A DNA stretch of 22,040 bases from RGIG1995 sp045658315. Lineage in GTDB: Bacteria > Bacillota > Clostridia > Oscillospirales > CAG-272. Below are positions 1 to 7,997 of the stretch, piece after piece. How positions within the stretch are numbered: position 1 is the first letter of the stretch; every line of letters starts with the position of its first letter. The notes beneath the pieces were generated by a model. It searched no databases and was not told the origin of the DNA. It saw only the letters and a list, made by a program, of their open reading frames with translations. A program made the position numbers and the translations under genes. Where the stretch lies: the NCBI GenBank assembly GCA_045658315.1, contig JAZOUV010000097.1, positions 1 through 22,040 on the forward strand, in the 5' to 3' direction.

Positions 1-3
1 AGG

Positions 4-696
4 TTATTTATTATAGTGCATATACAAATTAGCCAATGTATAATTCATAGATTTTAGTTTGTCAAGTTCGTAATACATAAATGACCATTCGTATGCTTTT
101 TCTGAAAAGCCCAATATTTCTAAATGCTTATATGAACGATAAAAATCATACTCATTTTCAGAAATAGCGGTAATAATTTTTATTTGATTATCTTCAAATT
201 TAGCAACAAAACCGTGATCAATAACACTTGTGGCATCTCGCACAAAGCCCAAAACATAATATGTATTTGTTACAGGGTCAAACTCTATGTGATCTAACAT
301 TATATCTTCGCTTAACAAGACTTGATTAACAAGCGAGAAATCGGTGGTATCGTAAACCGATATAGCGGAATGTAAAGCATCTTTTTGACGTTCTATATTA
401 AAAAATAACTTTCCGTCAGGTGAAAAACAAAAACCATCGTCTTGTGCTCCGTCAACCTTTGAAAAACGGAACTTTTTAATTAAAGAGAGTGTTTTAAGGG
501 AGTAAATTGCAAGTCTGCCTTCTGTAGATTTAACGATAAATAATGTTCCATCAGGTGAAATCATAGGAGCATAACCGTAAGTTATATCCTTAAACTTGCC
601 TAATTCATTACCGTTCTTATCATATAAATAAACAGTTTGTCCTGTACAACCAACAGAAAACATATCATTGGAGGCACACCCCCAAAACTTTTTCAT
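4..696 (-). CDS. Small WD40-like beta-propeller protein, function unknown
   Basis: A 230-residue protein without signal peptide or membrane segment, so probably cytoplasmic. It carries blade-like repeats: two SPDG turns (in ISPDGTLF and FSPDGKLF), each followed by a hydrophobic strand and then a strand of the IYSL or VYD type, as in WD40/YVTN-like propellers. At this length it has only about four or five blades, fewer than a closed seven-blade propeller, so it may be short, divergent or need a partner. The ATG at 694-696 is preceded on the minus strand by a strong GGGGGGTGA ribosome binding site. The stop lies three bases from the window edge, so the gene is complete. It is divergent from spoVT with 122 bases between the two starts. 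I do not recognise a specific family and infer no substrate. Confidence 0.7.
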   Translation of the reverse strand: MKKFWGCASNDMFSVGCTGQTVYLYDKNGNELGKFKDITYGYAPMISPDGTLFIVKSTEGRLAIYSLKTLSLIKKFRFSKVDGAQDDGFCFSPDGKLFFNIERQKDALHSAISVYDTTDFSLVNQVLLSEDIMLDHIEFDPVTNTYYVLGFVRDATSVIDHGFVAKFEDNQIKIITAISENEYDFYRSYKHLEILGFSEKAYEWSFMYYELDKLKSMNYTLANLYMHYNK

Positions 697-818
697 AATT
701 TCACCCCCCTTTGATTCATTATATCACAAACGCCACAAAAAGTAAATTCAAACAGTATAAATCTCCTCAAAATACAGATAATAACAACACAATTTGTAAT
801 TTAAGGAGAAATGAATAT

Positions 819-1370
819 ATGAAAGCAACAGGTATTGTACGTCGTATAGACGACCTTGGTCGTGTTGTTATTCCGAAAGAAATCCGCAGAACTATGAGGA
901 TTCGTGAGGGCGACCCGTTAGAAATCTATACAGACAGAGAAGGCGAAGTAATATTTAAGAAATATTCGCCTATAGGGGAATTAACAAACTTTTCGGCACA
1001 GTATGCCGAAACTTTGCACAAGGTTTGTGAGTTGTCGGTCATAATAACCGACAGAGATACCGTAATCGCGGTATCGGGGCTTCCCAAAAAAGAATATATG
1101 GAAAAAAGAATATCGCCAGAGCTTGAAAAGGTTATTGAAAATCGCTCAGTTTACGTTTACTCCCCGGGAGAAACAAAGATACTTGCAACAAATGATGGGA
1201 GAGACAGTCATTTTGTAAGCTGTGCTATGCCCATAATAACTGAGGGCGATATCATAGGTTGCGTCGTATCGATGCTTCCTATGGACAGCGAAAAGTCCGA
1301 AAGAATGGAAATTGAAACCAAGCTCGTTCAAACAGCCGCAAACTTCTTGAGCAAACAGCTCGAAAGCTAA
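819..1370 (+). CDS. spoVT: Stage V sporulation regulator SpoVT (AbrB-type)
   Basis: A 183-residue transcription regulator, close to the usual SpoVT length. Residues 1-50 form the AbrB swapped-hairpin DNA-binding domain (MKATGIVRRIDDLGRVVIPK, then EIRRTMRIREGDPLEIY). Residues 55-180 match the GAF-like C-terminal domain that separates SpoVT from shorter AbrB proteins. In Bacillus, SpoVT acts in the forespore and tunes sigma-G dependent genes. The open frame extends upstream to 711, but the ATG at 819 is chosen because AAGGAG lies 8-15 bases before it and the family starts at MKATG. A CATTATA at 717-723 resembles a sigma-G -10 box, with a weak TCATA 19 bases upstream; this is only suggestive. 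It is convergent with trkH over a shared terminator. Confidence 0.93.
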   Translation: MKATGIVRRIDDLGRVVIPKEIRRTMRIREGDPLEIYTDREGEVIFKKYSPIGELTNFSAQYAETLHKVCELSVIITDRDTVIAVSGLPKKEYMEKRISPELEKVIENRSVYVYSPGETKILATNDGRDSHFVSCAMPIITEGDIIGCVVSMLPMDSEKSERMEIETKLVQTAANFLSKQLES

Positions 1371-1378
1371 ATAAAAAT

Positions 1379-1429
1379 CCCTTTGAAATTAGCCGTTTTA
1401 TTTAAACGGTATTATTCAAAGGGGTTTTT
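1379..1429. terminator. Bidirectional intrinsic terminator between spoVT and trkH
   Basis: CCCTTTGAA (1379-1387) pairs with TTCAAAGGG (1415-1423), enclosing a second small stem CCGTT/AACGG. It is followed by TTTTT on the plus strand and by ATTTTTATTT on the minus strand. It sits 8 bases after the spoVT stop and directly after the trkH stop, so it can serve both convergent genes. Confidence 0.85.
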
Positions 1430-1430
1430 A

Positions 1431-2882
1431 CTATTTTCTTTTCCAAAATACAGGTGTAAATACGAGCAATATGGGGAATATTTCAAGCCTGCCGAGGAGC
1501 ATCGCTATAGACAAAACTATTTTTGAAAAGTCCGAATAGCCCGAAAAGTTTGAGGTGGGTCCTACACCTGCCAGACCGGGACCTATATTATTAAAACAAG
1601 CTGTTGCCGCAGTAAAGTTTGTTTCAAAGTCAAACGTTTCTGCAGTTTCAAAAGAAAGCAGAAAGAGTATCACAAAAAACAGTATAAAGTATATTGCAAA
1701 ATATACGCTTACGCCGTTTGTTGTTTGAGTATCTATCGCTTTTCCTTCAAATTTTACGCTGCCGACAGAACGCGGGTGAAGCATACGTTTTATGTCTTTA
1801 AAAATCGTTTTTATTGCAATAATTATTCTCGAAACCTTTAAACCGCCGCCGGTTGAACCTGCACACGCCCCTATAAACATAAGCACAACGAGAATCGTTT
1901 TAGACAAATTAGGCCAGAGGTTAAAATCTGCGGTTGCATATCCCGTTGTCGTAATAATAGACGATACTTGGAAAAATGACGTTCTGACCGTTTCCGAAAG
2001 AGAATCGGTTGTATGAAAAATATTCGAGGAAATAAGTACGGTCGAAAATGCAATTATTCCGAGATAGACCCACAGCTCGGTAGATTTTAGGGCAGCTTTA
2101 AAGCGTTTAATCAGTATAAGATAATACAAGTTAAAGTTTACCCCAAAAAGTATCATAAAGATTGCAATAACCCATTGCAGATAGGAATTGTAGCCGGCTA
2201 TACTGTCATTTTTAATGCCGAACCCGCCCGTACCTGCTGTACCGAAAGTGTGTACAACACTTTCAAAGAAAGGCATACCGCCCACAAGAAGCAGTACAAT
2301 TTGGATTGCGGTCATTACTATATAGATAATATACAGTATTTTTGCCGTCTCCCTTATTCTCGGAACAAGCTTACCGACGCTGGGACCGGGCATTTCTGCT
2401 CTCATGATGTGTATAGAACGTCCCGACTCCTGAGGGAAGATAGCCATAACGAACACAAGAACGCCCATACCGCCTATCCAATGGGTAAAGCTTCTCCAGA
2501 AAAGCAGACCTCGGCTCATGCTTTCAACTTCGGGCAGAATGGAGGCTCCGGTAGTGGTAAAGCCGCTTACCGTTTCAAAAAAAGCATTAATGTATGAGGG
2601 AATTTCTTTGCTGATATAGAAGGGCAGAGCACCGATCATTGACATAGCTATCCAAGCTAACGCAACAATGGCAAAGCCTTCTTTGGCAAATATCATTTTA
2701 TCATTTTTTCCAAACAGTTTGGTTAACAATATGCCTACTGCAAAGGCTATTAATATTGTAATTAAAAATGCAATCGAGCATTTTTCTTTGTAGATAAGGC
2801 TTACTGCTAAGGGAAGAATTAAGAGTAATGCTTCGATCTGTAGAATACGCCCTACCATATAGGAAACAATTTTATGATTCAT
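1431..2882 (-). CDS. trkH: Trk/Ktr-type potassium uptake channel subunit TrkH
   Basis: A 483-residue polytopic membrane protein of the TrkH/KtrB superfamily, which forms the K+ pathway in the cytoplasmic membrane. The four selectivity-filter loops are visible: TTTGAS at 109-114, AGTGGFG at 216-222, TTTGYA at 311-316 and NNIGPG at 431-436. Between them run long hydrophobic segments in the usual M1-P-M2 fourfold pattern, and the length fits TrkH (about 480). The protein ends with a basic KRK after the last membrane helix. The start ATG lies 15 bases after the trkA stop; the ribosome binding site is weak (GGGTAT), which suggests dependence on translation of trkA. Together with trkA it forms a two-gene operon. 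Confidence 0.95.
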   Translation of the reverse strand: MNHKIVSYMVGRILQIEALLLILPLAVSLIYKEKCSIAFLITILIAFAVGILLTKLFGKNDKMIFAKEGFAIVALAWIAMSMIGALPFYISKEIPSYINAFFETVSGFTTTGASILPEVESMSRGLLFWRSFTHWIGGMGVLVFVMAIFPQESGRSIHIMRAEMPGPSVGKLVPRIRETAKILYIIYIVMTAIQIVLLLVGGMPFFESVVHTFGTAGTGGFGIKNDSIAGYNSYLQWVIAIFMILFGVNFNLYYLILIKRFKAALKSTELWVYLGIIAFSTVLISSNIFHTTDSLSETVRTSFFQVSSIITTTGYATADFNLWPNLSKTILVVLMFIGACAGSTGGGLKVSRIIIAIKTIFKDIKRMLHPRSVGSVKFEGKAIDTQTTNGVSVYFAIYFILFFVILFLLSFETAETFDFETNFTAATACFNNIGPGLAGVGPTSNFSGYSDFSKIVLSIAMLLGRLEIFPILLVFTPVFWKRK

Positions 2883-2897
2883 ATATATACCCGTATT

Positions 2898-4259
2898 TTA
2901 TTTTTCAAGAATATCCGAAAGGTCTTGTAATCTGTGATTGGAAGCAATTACTACGACCTTGTCGCCGTTAAGAATCATATCGTTACCGCCGGGAATAATG
3001 GTTTTTCTTTCGCGTATTATACCGCCGATAAGAATGTTTTTCTTGAGTTTGAGGTCTTTTAGGGGAATACCGATAATTTTTGCATCTTCTTTTGTGTTAA
3101 ATTCAAGAGCCTCAGCTTTGTCGTCCATAAGCTTGTATAGGGTTTCGACATTGCTACCCATTGAGTTTTGGAGGGCACGTGCATAGCTTATTATAATATC
3201 GGATACTAATTTTTTGGGAGAAATTACAGAGTCGAGACCGAGCTTTTCAGCCATACTAATCAATTCTTCACGATTTACTTTTGCAATAACTTTTGGAACA
3301 TTTTGCGATTCGGCAAATATTGAAATAAGTATATTTTCTTCGTCCATACCCGTAAGTGAAACGAAGGCGTCTGTAGATAACAGCCCTTCTTCGACCAAAA
3401 GTTCTTGTTGTGCACCGTCTCCGTAAATGATGGTTGCTTTGGGGAGGAGTTCACTTAAAAGTTCGCACGTTTTTTCGTCTTTTTCGATTATTTTAACCGA
3501 TGTGCCTATGTTTGTGAGCATATCGGCAAGGTAGTATGAAAGACGTCCTCCGCCGAGAAGCATTACGTCTTTAGCCTGTTTTTGCATAATGCCTAATGCT
3601 TTGAAGAATTTTTGAAGCTCGGCGTGGGTGGCTGTTATCCCTATTCTATCTCCGCTGTGAAGGACGAAGTTACCGTTGGGGATAAATACCTCATCATCAC
3701 GCTGGATACAGCATACAAGCACTTTTGCATCAAATTTAGAGCGAATATCACTGAGCTTAATTCCGTCAAGCATAGAATCTTCTTTAAGGCGAATTTCTAT
3801 TATTTCAAGATATCTGCGAGAAAATGATTCTATTTTGACAGCAGAAGGAAATTTGAGAATATTGAATAGGTCGTGAGCCGCGAGTCTTTCGGGGTTTATG
3901 GTTAACGAAATTTCAAGATGCTGTTTCATAAGCCCAAGGCTTTTGTCGTTGTATTCAGGACTTCTGATGCGGGCAACCGTGTATTTTGCACCGAGCTTAC
4001 GGGCGATAAAGCAGCTTAACATATTAAGCTCGTCCGAGTCTGCAACGGCAACAAAGAGGTCGGCTTTGGAGACGCCGGCTTCTTCGAGAATATCGCTGTC
4101 AACGCCGTTTCCGCAAATACCCATAACGTCATAGATGTTTGTTAGTTCCGTTATGACGGTGGGGTTATTGTCAATAGCGACGATGTTATGGCCTTCGGCA
4201 ACAAGGCTGGAAATTATTGTGGAGCCTATCTTACCGCAACCGGAAATAATAATATTCAT
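2898..4259 (-). CDS. trkA: Trk potassium uptake regulator TrkA (two RCK domains)
   Basis: A 453-residue cytoplasmic subunit that gates TrkH in response to bound nucleotide. It has two tandem RCK_N-RCK_C units, as in classical TrkA. The first Rossmann motif is GCGKIG at residues 7-12, with the acidic D30 at the end of the second strand, as expected for NAD(H) binding. The second unit begins near residue 232 with GGGRLSYYLA; the sixth position, usually glycine in GGGxxG, is serine, so nucleotide binding in that half may be altered. The start ATG has AGGA about 7 bases upstream. It is the first gene of the trkA-trkH pair. I could not assign a convincing promoter in the AT-rich 4260-4426 stretch. 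Confidence 0.94.
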   Translation of the reverse strand: MNIIISGCGKIGSTIISSLVAEGHNIVAIDNNPTVITELTNIYDVMGICGNGVDSDILEEAGVSKADLFVAVADSDELNMLSCFIARKLGAKYTVARIRSPEYNDKSLGLMKQHLEISLTINPERLAAHDLFNILKFPSAVKIESFSRRYLEIIEIRLKEDSMLDGIKLSDIRSKFDAKVLVCCIQRDDEVFIPNGNFVLHSGDRIGITATHAELQKFFKALGIMQKQAKDVMLLGGGRLSYYLADMLTNIGTSVKIIEKDEKTCELLSELLPKATIIYGDGAQQELLVEEGLLSTDAFVSLTGMDEENILISIFAESQNVPKVIAKVNREELISMAEKLGLDSVISPKKLVSDIIISYARALQNSMGSNVETLYKLMDDKAEALEFNTKEDAKIIGIPLKDLKLKKNILIGGIIRERKTIIPGGNDMILNGDKVVVIASNHRLQDLSDILEK

Positions 4260-4426
4260 AAATAAATCCTTTTTTTAAAAAATATAAGGGGGTTATACAA
4301 AATTGATTACGAGTATTGTAACACCAATTTTAAAAAAAAGCAATAGAAATAATATTAAATACTGTGTTGTAAACAAATGTAGGAATATAAATTAAGTAAA
4401 ATTAGGTGTTTTTTTGGGAAATTGTA

Positions 4427-4455
4427 TTGCAAAAAAATAATAATTGTGCTATAAT
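4427..4455 (+). promoter_or_regulatory. Sigma-A promoter of tRNA-Ser
   Basis: TTGCAA (4427-4432), a 17-base spacer, then TATAAT (4450-4455) with an extended TGC just before it. The tRNA begins 22 bases after the -10 box. Confidence 0.8.
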
Positions 4456-4476
4456 CTAAATGTTATGGATTAATAT

Positions 4477-4565
4477 GCAGAGATATCGAAATGGTCATAA
4501 CGGGGCTGACTCGAAATCAGTTTGTGCGAAAGCACACGAGGGTTCGAATCCCTCTCTCTGCGCCA
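4477..4565 (+). tRNA. tRNA-Ser (anticodon CGA)
   Basis: An 89-nt class II tRNA with encoded CCA (4563-4565). The acceptor stem GCAGAGA pairs with TCTCTGC (4555-4561). The anticodon loop CTCGAAA holds CGA at 4512-4514, reading UCG. A long variable arm GTGCGAAAGCAC is present, as required for serine tRNAs, and the T-arm GAGGG-TTCGAAT-CCCTC is perfect. Confidence 0.97.
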
Positions 4566-4590
4566 AATGCGGTTTTTGCCGCAAACGAAA

Positions 4591-4622
4591 ACTGCAAAGT
4601 AACACAGCTTTGCGGTTTTTTG
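4591..4622 (+). terminator. Intrinsic terminator after tRNA-Ser
   Basis: ACTGCAAAG (4591-4599) pairs with CTTTGCGGT (4608-4616), with one A-G mismatch, followed by a run of six T. A smaller GCGG/CCGC hairpin lies just upstream at 4569-4582. Confidence 0.8.
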
Positions 4623-4672
4623 TTATAAGTTATTATGGATAGTGTCTTACTATGCTGACAAGGGGGATAACC

Positions 4673-5629
4673 GTGAAAAAACTGAAATACGGAATAATGA
4701 GCACGTCATCTATTTCGCCGAGGTTTATATCCGCAGTTCGAGAGGCGGGGGCGGGAGATGTAATTGCAATATCTTCCCGAACATTAGAAAAGGCAAAGCA
4801 AAAGGCTGACGAGTGGGAAATTGAAAGAGCATACGGCAGTCATACCGAGCTTTTGGAAGATAACGAAATAAACATTGTCTATATATCTTCGGTCAATTCC
4901 GAGCATTATTCGATGGCAAAGCTTGCTCTTGAAAAAGGAAAGCATGTCATATGCGAAAAACCGTGTACCACCTCGTCGGAGCATACGAAAGAATTATTTG
5001 AAACAGCACGTAAAAAAGGGCTGTTTTTTATGGAAGCACAGAAAATGCTGTTCCTTCCCGTAATTTTGGAAACTGCAAAGCTTATTGAAAGCGGAAAAAT
5101 AGGCGAAATACAGATGGTCGAATTCAATCATAGTTTCTCTGCGGGCTACAACAACTGGCTTTTTGATAACAGTCTTGGCGGCGGAACGCTTCTTTCAAGC
5201 GGAGTATATGCTATACAACTGATTTTATGGCTTTTCGGAGATATAAAAAGTATTTACGGAGCGTGCAGTAAAAACAAAGGTTTTGCAGAGCATCAGTATA
5301 TACTGTCGGGAGAGACGCACGGTGGCATATTGTTTTCTATAAAAAACAGCACGTGTGCAGTACTTGACAACTCTGCAAAAATATACGGCTCTCGCGGGAA
5401 AATAGAGATTTCGGAATATTGGAAGGCACGTAAAGCGGTTATATACAGTGGAGACACGGAGCCTGAAACGATAGACGTTCCGTGCAAATACGAGCTAATA
5501 TATGAAGCGAAGCACATATATGAATGTATGGAAAAGGGACTGCTTACAAGTCCTGTTGTAACTGAGGATATTACGGTAAAAGCAATAGAAATAATTGAGA
5601 ATATAAAGAATGACTGGGATAGGCAATAA
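4673..5629 (+). CDS. Gfo/Idh/MocA-family NAD(P)-dependent oxidoreductase
   Basis: A 318-residue cytoplasmic oxidoreductase of the glucose-fructose oxidoreductase/inositol dehydrogenase family, closest in flavour to the dihydrodiol dehydrogenase-like branch. The N-terminal Rossmann fold starts with KYGIMSTSSIS. The family EKP motif is at residues 95-97 (CEKP), giving the catalytic lysine K96. A GGGTLLSSGVYA stretch matches the GGGxLxDxGxY region of the C-terminal domain, with Ser where Asp is common. The GTG at 4673 is chosen over the in-frame ATG at 4652 because AGGGGG ends 6 bases before it, whereas the ATG has no ribosome binding site. The substrate, probably a sugar or cyclitol, cannot be told from sequence. 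The next gene follows after 39 bases on the same strand. Confidence 0.88.
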   Translation: MKKLKYGIMSTSSISPRFISAVREAGAGDVIAISSRTLEKAKQKADEWEIERAYGSHTELLEDNEINIVYISSVNSEHYSMAKLALEKGKHVICEKPCTTSSEHTKELFETARKKGLFFMEAQKMLFLPVILETAKLIESGKIGEIQMVEFNHSFSAGYNNWLFDNSLGGGTLLSSGVYAIQLILWLFGDIKSIYGACSKNKGFAEHQYILSGETHGGILFSIKNSTCAVLDNSAKIYGSRGKIEISEYWKARKAVIYSGDTEPETIDVPCKYELIYEAKHIYECMEKGLLTSPVVTEDITVKAIEIIENIKNDWDRQ

Positions 5630-5668
5630 AGTTTCTTGTATGAATTAATATTGCAAAAGGGGAATAAA

Positions 5669-6154
5669 ATGAATAATTACAACAGAGCCTTTTTTGATGA
5701 ATATACAAAGCTTGACAATTTATGCAGACAGATGTTCAATTCTAAAGTGGGGGTAACACAGTATATTGAATCAATGGAATCGACGGAATTTGGGAAAAGA
5801 AGCAAAATTCCCGATTGGGATTCAGACCTCAAAATGCTCAAGCAGTACCGTCATATAAGAAACAATCTTGCACATACACCGGGAGAGTTTCACAGAGATA
5901 TATGTGTTCAGTATGATGTTACGTGGATACAGATGTTTTACGAGCGTATAGTAAAAAGAAAAGACCCCCTTGCTCTGTTGTTTAAACAGTCAAATATGCA
6001 TAAAGGAAAGAAAAAAACCATTGTAATAAGCAAAAAGAAAAAAAGACACAAAAAGAAAAAACACGCATTTAGCGACAATATGCACACCTTTCTTTTAATA
6101 GGCATAGCACTGTTGGCCATTATAATTATTATTTGGATAAATACAAAATTCTGA
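5669..6154 (+). CDS. Tail-anchored protein with HEPN-like RNNLAH motif
   Basis: A 161-residue protein of unknown function. Residues 1-100 look like a helical domain, with RNNLAH at 64-69 inside the context QYRHIRNNLAHTPGEF. This fits the R-x4-H signature of HEPN domains, many of which are RNases or nucleotide-binding proteins. Residues 112-131 form a very basic tract (KKKKRHKKKKH at 122-132), followed by one hydrophobic segment at about 139-157 and a tail of only a few residues. By the positive-inside rule the HEPN-like domain would face the cytoplasm with the basic tract lying on the membrane or on nucleic acid. The ATG at 5669 is chosen for its AAGGGGA site; the frame is open back to 5636. 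No toxin or antitoxin partner is adjacent. The HEPN call is by motif only. Confidence 0.75.
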   Translation: MNNYNRAFFDEYTKLDNLCRQMFNSKVGVTQYIESMESTEFGKRSKIPDWDSDLKMLKQYRHIRNNLAHTPGEFHRDICVQYDVTWIQMFYERIVKRKDPLALLFKQSNMHKGKKKTIVISKKKKRHKKKKHAFSDNMHTFLLIGIALLAIIIIIWINTKF

Positions 6155-6279
6155 TGTTTGTGGAGAAGATTATAATTACTCTGATAAAAAATGTAATTGT
6201 GTACACAAAAAAACAAGCGGTATACTTGTAATGAATTCTCTTTATCAATATTTGAGTCAATTTGAAGATATATAAATAA

Positions 6280-6312
6280 GGCACACGGTGAAAAAACGTG
6301 TGCCTTGTTTTG
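6280..6312. terminator. Bidirectional terminator between HEPN-like gene and aldo/keto reductase
   Basis: A perfect 8-bp stem, GGCACACG (6280-6287) with CGTGTGCC (6297-6304), is followed by TTGTTTTGTT on the plus strand and TTATTTAT on the minus strand. It abuts the stop of the minus-strand reductase gene. The 125 bases between it and the HEPN-like gene hold no gene I can support. Confidence 0.85.
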
Positions 6313-7440
6313 TTATTTAAGTCTGCTTGTAAAGCTTGCCATCATTTCACTGATTTTAATTTCTTGAGGGCAAACGCCTTCACATGCTCTGCAGCCAATG
6401 CAGGCAGACGGTTTTTTGTCATCGTCAAGGAGAGCTGTTTCCTTAGGTGCAATATAACCGCCGGTAGTGAACTTGTAGTTGTTGTAAAGCTCAATAAGAT
6501 AGGGAATATCAAGCTCCTTGGGACAATATGAGGTACAGTATTTACAGTTTGTGCAAGGAAGAGGATTTTTTTCTGTCATCTTTCTGCCGAGAGAATAGAG
6601 TAACTCTATCTCATCGCTTGTTAAAGGCTTTTTTTCACTGAAAAGAGTAATATTTTCTTTTAATTGCTCTAAGTTAGACATACCCGACAGAGTAACGCCT
6701 ACTCCGTCTATTGACTGTATGTATCTGAATGCCCATTCTGCAGTAGTTCTTTCCGGTGCTGATTTTTTGAGAACGTCGGCAAAAGCGGGGGCGAGGTTAA
6801 ACAGTCTTCCGCCTCTTACGGGCTCCATTACCCAGATGGGAACGTTAATCGAGTTGAGGTAGTCCACCTTAGCTTTTGCATCCTGATATTCCCAGTCAAG
6901 CCAGTTTAACTGTATCTGGCAAAAATCAATAACATTGCCGTAAGCATCAAAAAATCTTTTGAGGGTATCGAGCGTACAGTGGCAGGATAGACCTAAGTGT
7001 TTTATTCTGCCTTTTTTCTTTTGCTCGGTAAGATAAGTGTAAACGCCATATTTTTCGTCATCTAAATACTCGTTAATATTTCCCTCTGTTAATGAGTGGA
7101 AGAGGTAGAAGTCAAAATAATCCGTTTTACATTTAGTGAGCTGTTTTTCAAATATTTCAGACTGTTTTCCAAAATGAGCGAGGTCATATCCGGGAAATTT
7201 TGAAGCTAAATAATAGCTTTCTCGTGGGTAGTTAGATAAAATTTCGCCAACGACGGATTCGGATTGACCGTTATGGTAAGCCCATGCGGTATCGAAATAA
7301 TTCAGACCGTTTTTGATAGCAAAATCAAACAATTCCTTAGTCTTTTCTATATCAATTGTTTTATCTTCAAGTGTAGGAAATCTCATACAGCCGAGACCGA
7401 GGGCTGAAATTCGCATATCTTTGAACTTGTTATAGTACAT
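6313..7440 (-). CDS. Aldo/keto reductase with C-terminal 2x[4Fe-4S] ferredoxin domain
   Basis: A 375-residue protein. Residues 1-280 form an aldo/keto reductase TIM barrel with the catalytic tetrad visible: D50 and Y55 in FDTAWAYHNGQ, K81 in LASKFPGYD and H115 in YLFHSL. The C-terminal part carries two cysteine clusters: C296/C299/C302/C306-Pro and C347/C350/C353/C357-Pro, predicted to bind two [4Fe-4S] clusters. Fusions of this kind are common in strict anaerobes and probably couple substrate reduction to ferredoxin-like electron carriers; the substrate is unknown. The ATG at 7440 follows an AGGGGTG site, and 38 codons of open frame upstream are rejected because they overlap the promoter. 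It appears monocistronic. Confidence 0.92.
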   Translation of the reverse strand: MYYNKFKDMRISALGLGCMRFPTLEDKTIDIEKTKELFDFAIKNGLNYFDTAWAYHNGQSESVVGEILSNYPRESYYLASKFPGYDLAHFGKQSEIFEKQLTKCKTDYFDFYLFHSLTEGNINEYLDDEKYGVYTYLTEQKKKGRIKHLGLSCHCTLDTLKRFFDAYGNVIDFCQIQLNWLDWEYQDAKAKVDYLNSINVPIWVMEPVRGGRLFNLAPAFADVLKKSAPERTTAEWAFRYIQSIDGVGVTLSGMSNLEQLKENITLFSEKKPLTSDEIELLYSLGRKMTEKNPLPCTNCKYCTSYCPKELDIPYLIELYNNYKFTTGGYIAPKETALLDDDKKPSACIGCRACEGVCPQEIKISEMMASFTSRLK

Positions 7441-7471
7441 ATAAACACCCCTATATACATTTAGTAGATAT

Positions 7472-7500
7472 ATTTTACCATAAATTATATTGTTTTGCAA
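7472..7500 (-). promoter_or_regulatory. Predicted sigma-A promoter of the aldo/keto reductase
   Basis: On the minus strand TTGCAA (7495-7500), a 17-base spacer, then TAAAAT (7472-7477) preceded by TGG, an extended -10. A second possible TATAAT lies inside the spacer with another TTGCAA 18 bases before it, so overlapping starts are possible. Confidence 0.65.
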
Positions 7501-7595
7501 GATAATATTGCAACGTAGTGTCTTGTTCAATATTTCTGTACAAATACATATCAAAATGTGTCAAAATTTCAATTAAGCTTGACAAACAACAATAA

Positions 7596-7835
7596 TTAAT
7601 CTATAAGATTATCTCTTTCAAACAACGGTGAGTCAAAAAAATCTTTAACCGAAATCTCGAACCCTTCGCATACTTCGTATACTATTCTGATTTTCATACT
7701 GTCAAAATTGCAGTTCAATATGGTGCTTAACGTTGATTGAGGAACACCGCTTTTCATTGAAAGTGCATATTGAGTATACCCTTTTTCTTTGCAAAGCTCT
7801 TTTATTCTTTTGGAAACAGCTTCATTTAGTTTCAT
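7596..7835 (-). CDS. Small XRE/Cro-CI family transcription regulator
   Basis: A 79-residue protein made of almost nothing but a helix-turn-helix domain. The recognition region is YTQYALSMKSGVPQSTLSTI, followed by the SMKIRIVYEVCEGFEIS helices typical of short XRE proteins in Firmicutes. It lacks an effector domain, so it may act as a simple dimeric repressor or activator. The ATG has a good AGGAGTGA site. It lies between the reductase and the duplicated lipoprotein, but each has its own predicted promoter, so its target is not obvious. An inverted repeat over its probable -10 box suggests autoregulation. Confidence 0.88.
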   Translation of the reverse strand: MKLNEAVSKRIKELCKEKGYTQYALSMKSGVPQSTLSTILNCNFDSMKIRIVYEVCEGFEISVKDFFDSPLFERDNLID

Positions 7836-7868
7836 CGTTTCACTCCTATACTTAATATGTTTGAGAAT

Positions 7869-7893
7869 ATTATAGGTGTTTTTTTCGCCTATA
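7869..7893 (-). promoter_or_regulatory. Inverted repeat overlapping the -10 box of the XRE gene
   Basis: TATAGGTG (7871-7878) and CGCCTATA (7886-7893) form an imperfect inverted repeat around seven T. The minus-strand TATAAT (7869-7874) overlaps the first arm; no good -35 box is visible, which would fit a regulated promoter. Operator function is inferred. Confidence 0.4.
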
Positions 7894-7941
7894 CTCCGTA
7901 CTTTCTTATCAAAGTTTTTGCGGAGCTTTTTTCAAAAAGCG

Positions 7942-7976
7942 ATAAAAAAGGCTATATGGGCACAGCCCATACAGCC
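7942..7976 (-). terminator. Intrinsic terminator of the duplicated lipoprotein gene
   Basis: On the minus strand GGCTGTATGGGC (7965-7976) pairs with GCCCATATAGCC (7950-7961) around a TGT loop, 12 bp with one G-U pair, then TTTTTT. It starts 21 bases after the stop codon. Confidence 0.92.
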
Positions 7977-7997
7977 ATTATTTTGTTGTAAATAAAC

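Noticed and set aside
711..818. N-terminal extension of spoVT by 36 codons
   Set aside because: No ribosome binding site at 711; the extension is low-complexity and does not match the family, which starts at MKATG with AAGGAG in front.
6231..6275. 14-codon frame MNSLYQYLSQFEDI
   Set aside because: No ribosome binding site and very short; likely chance.
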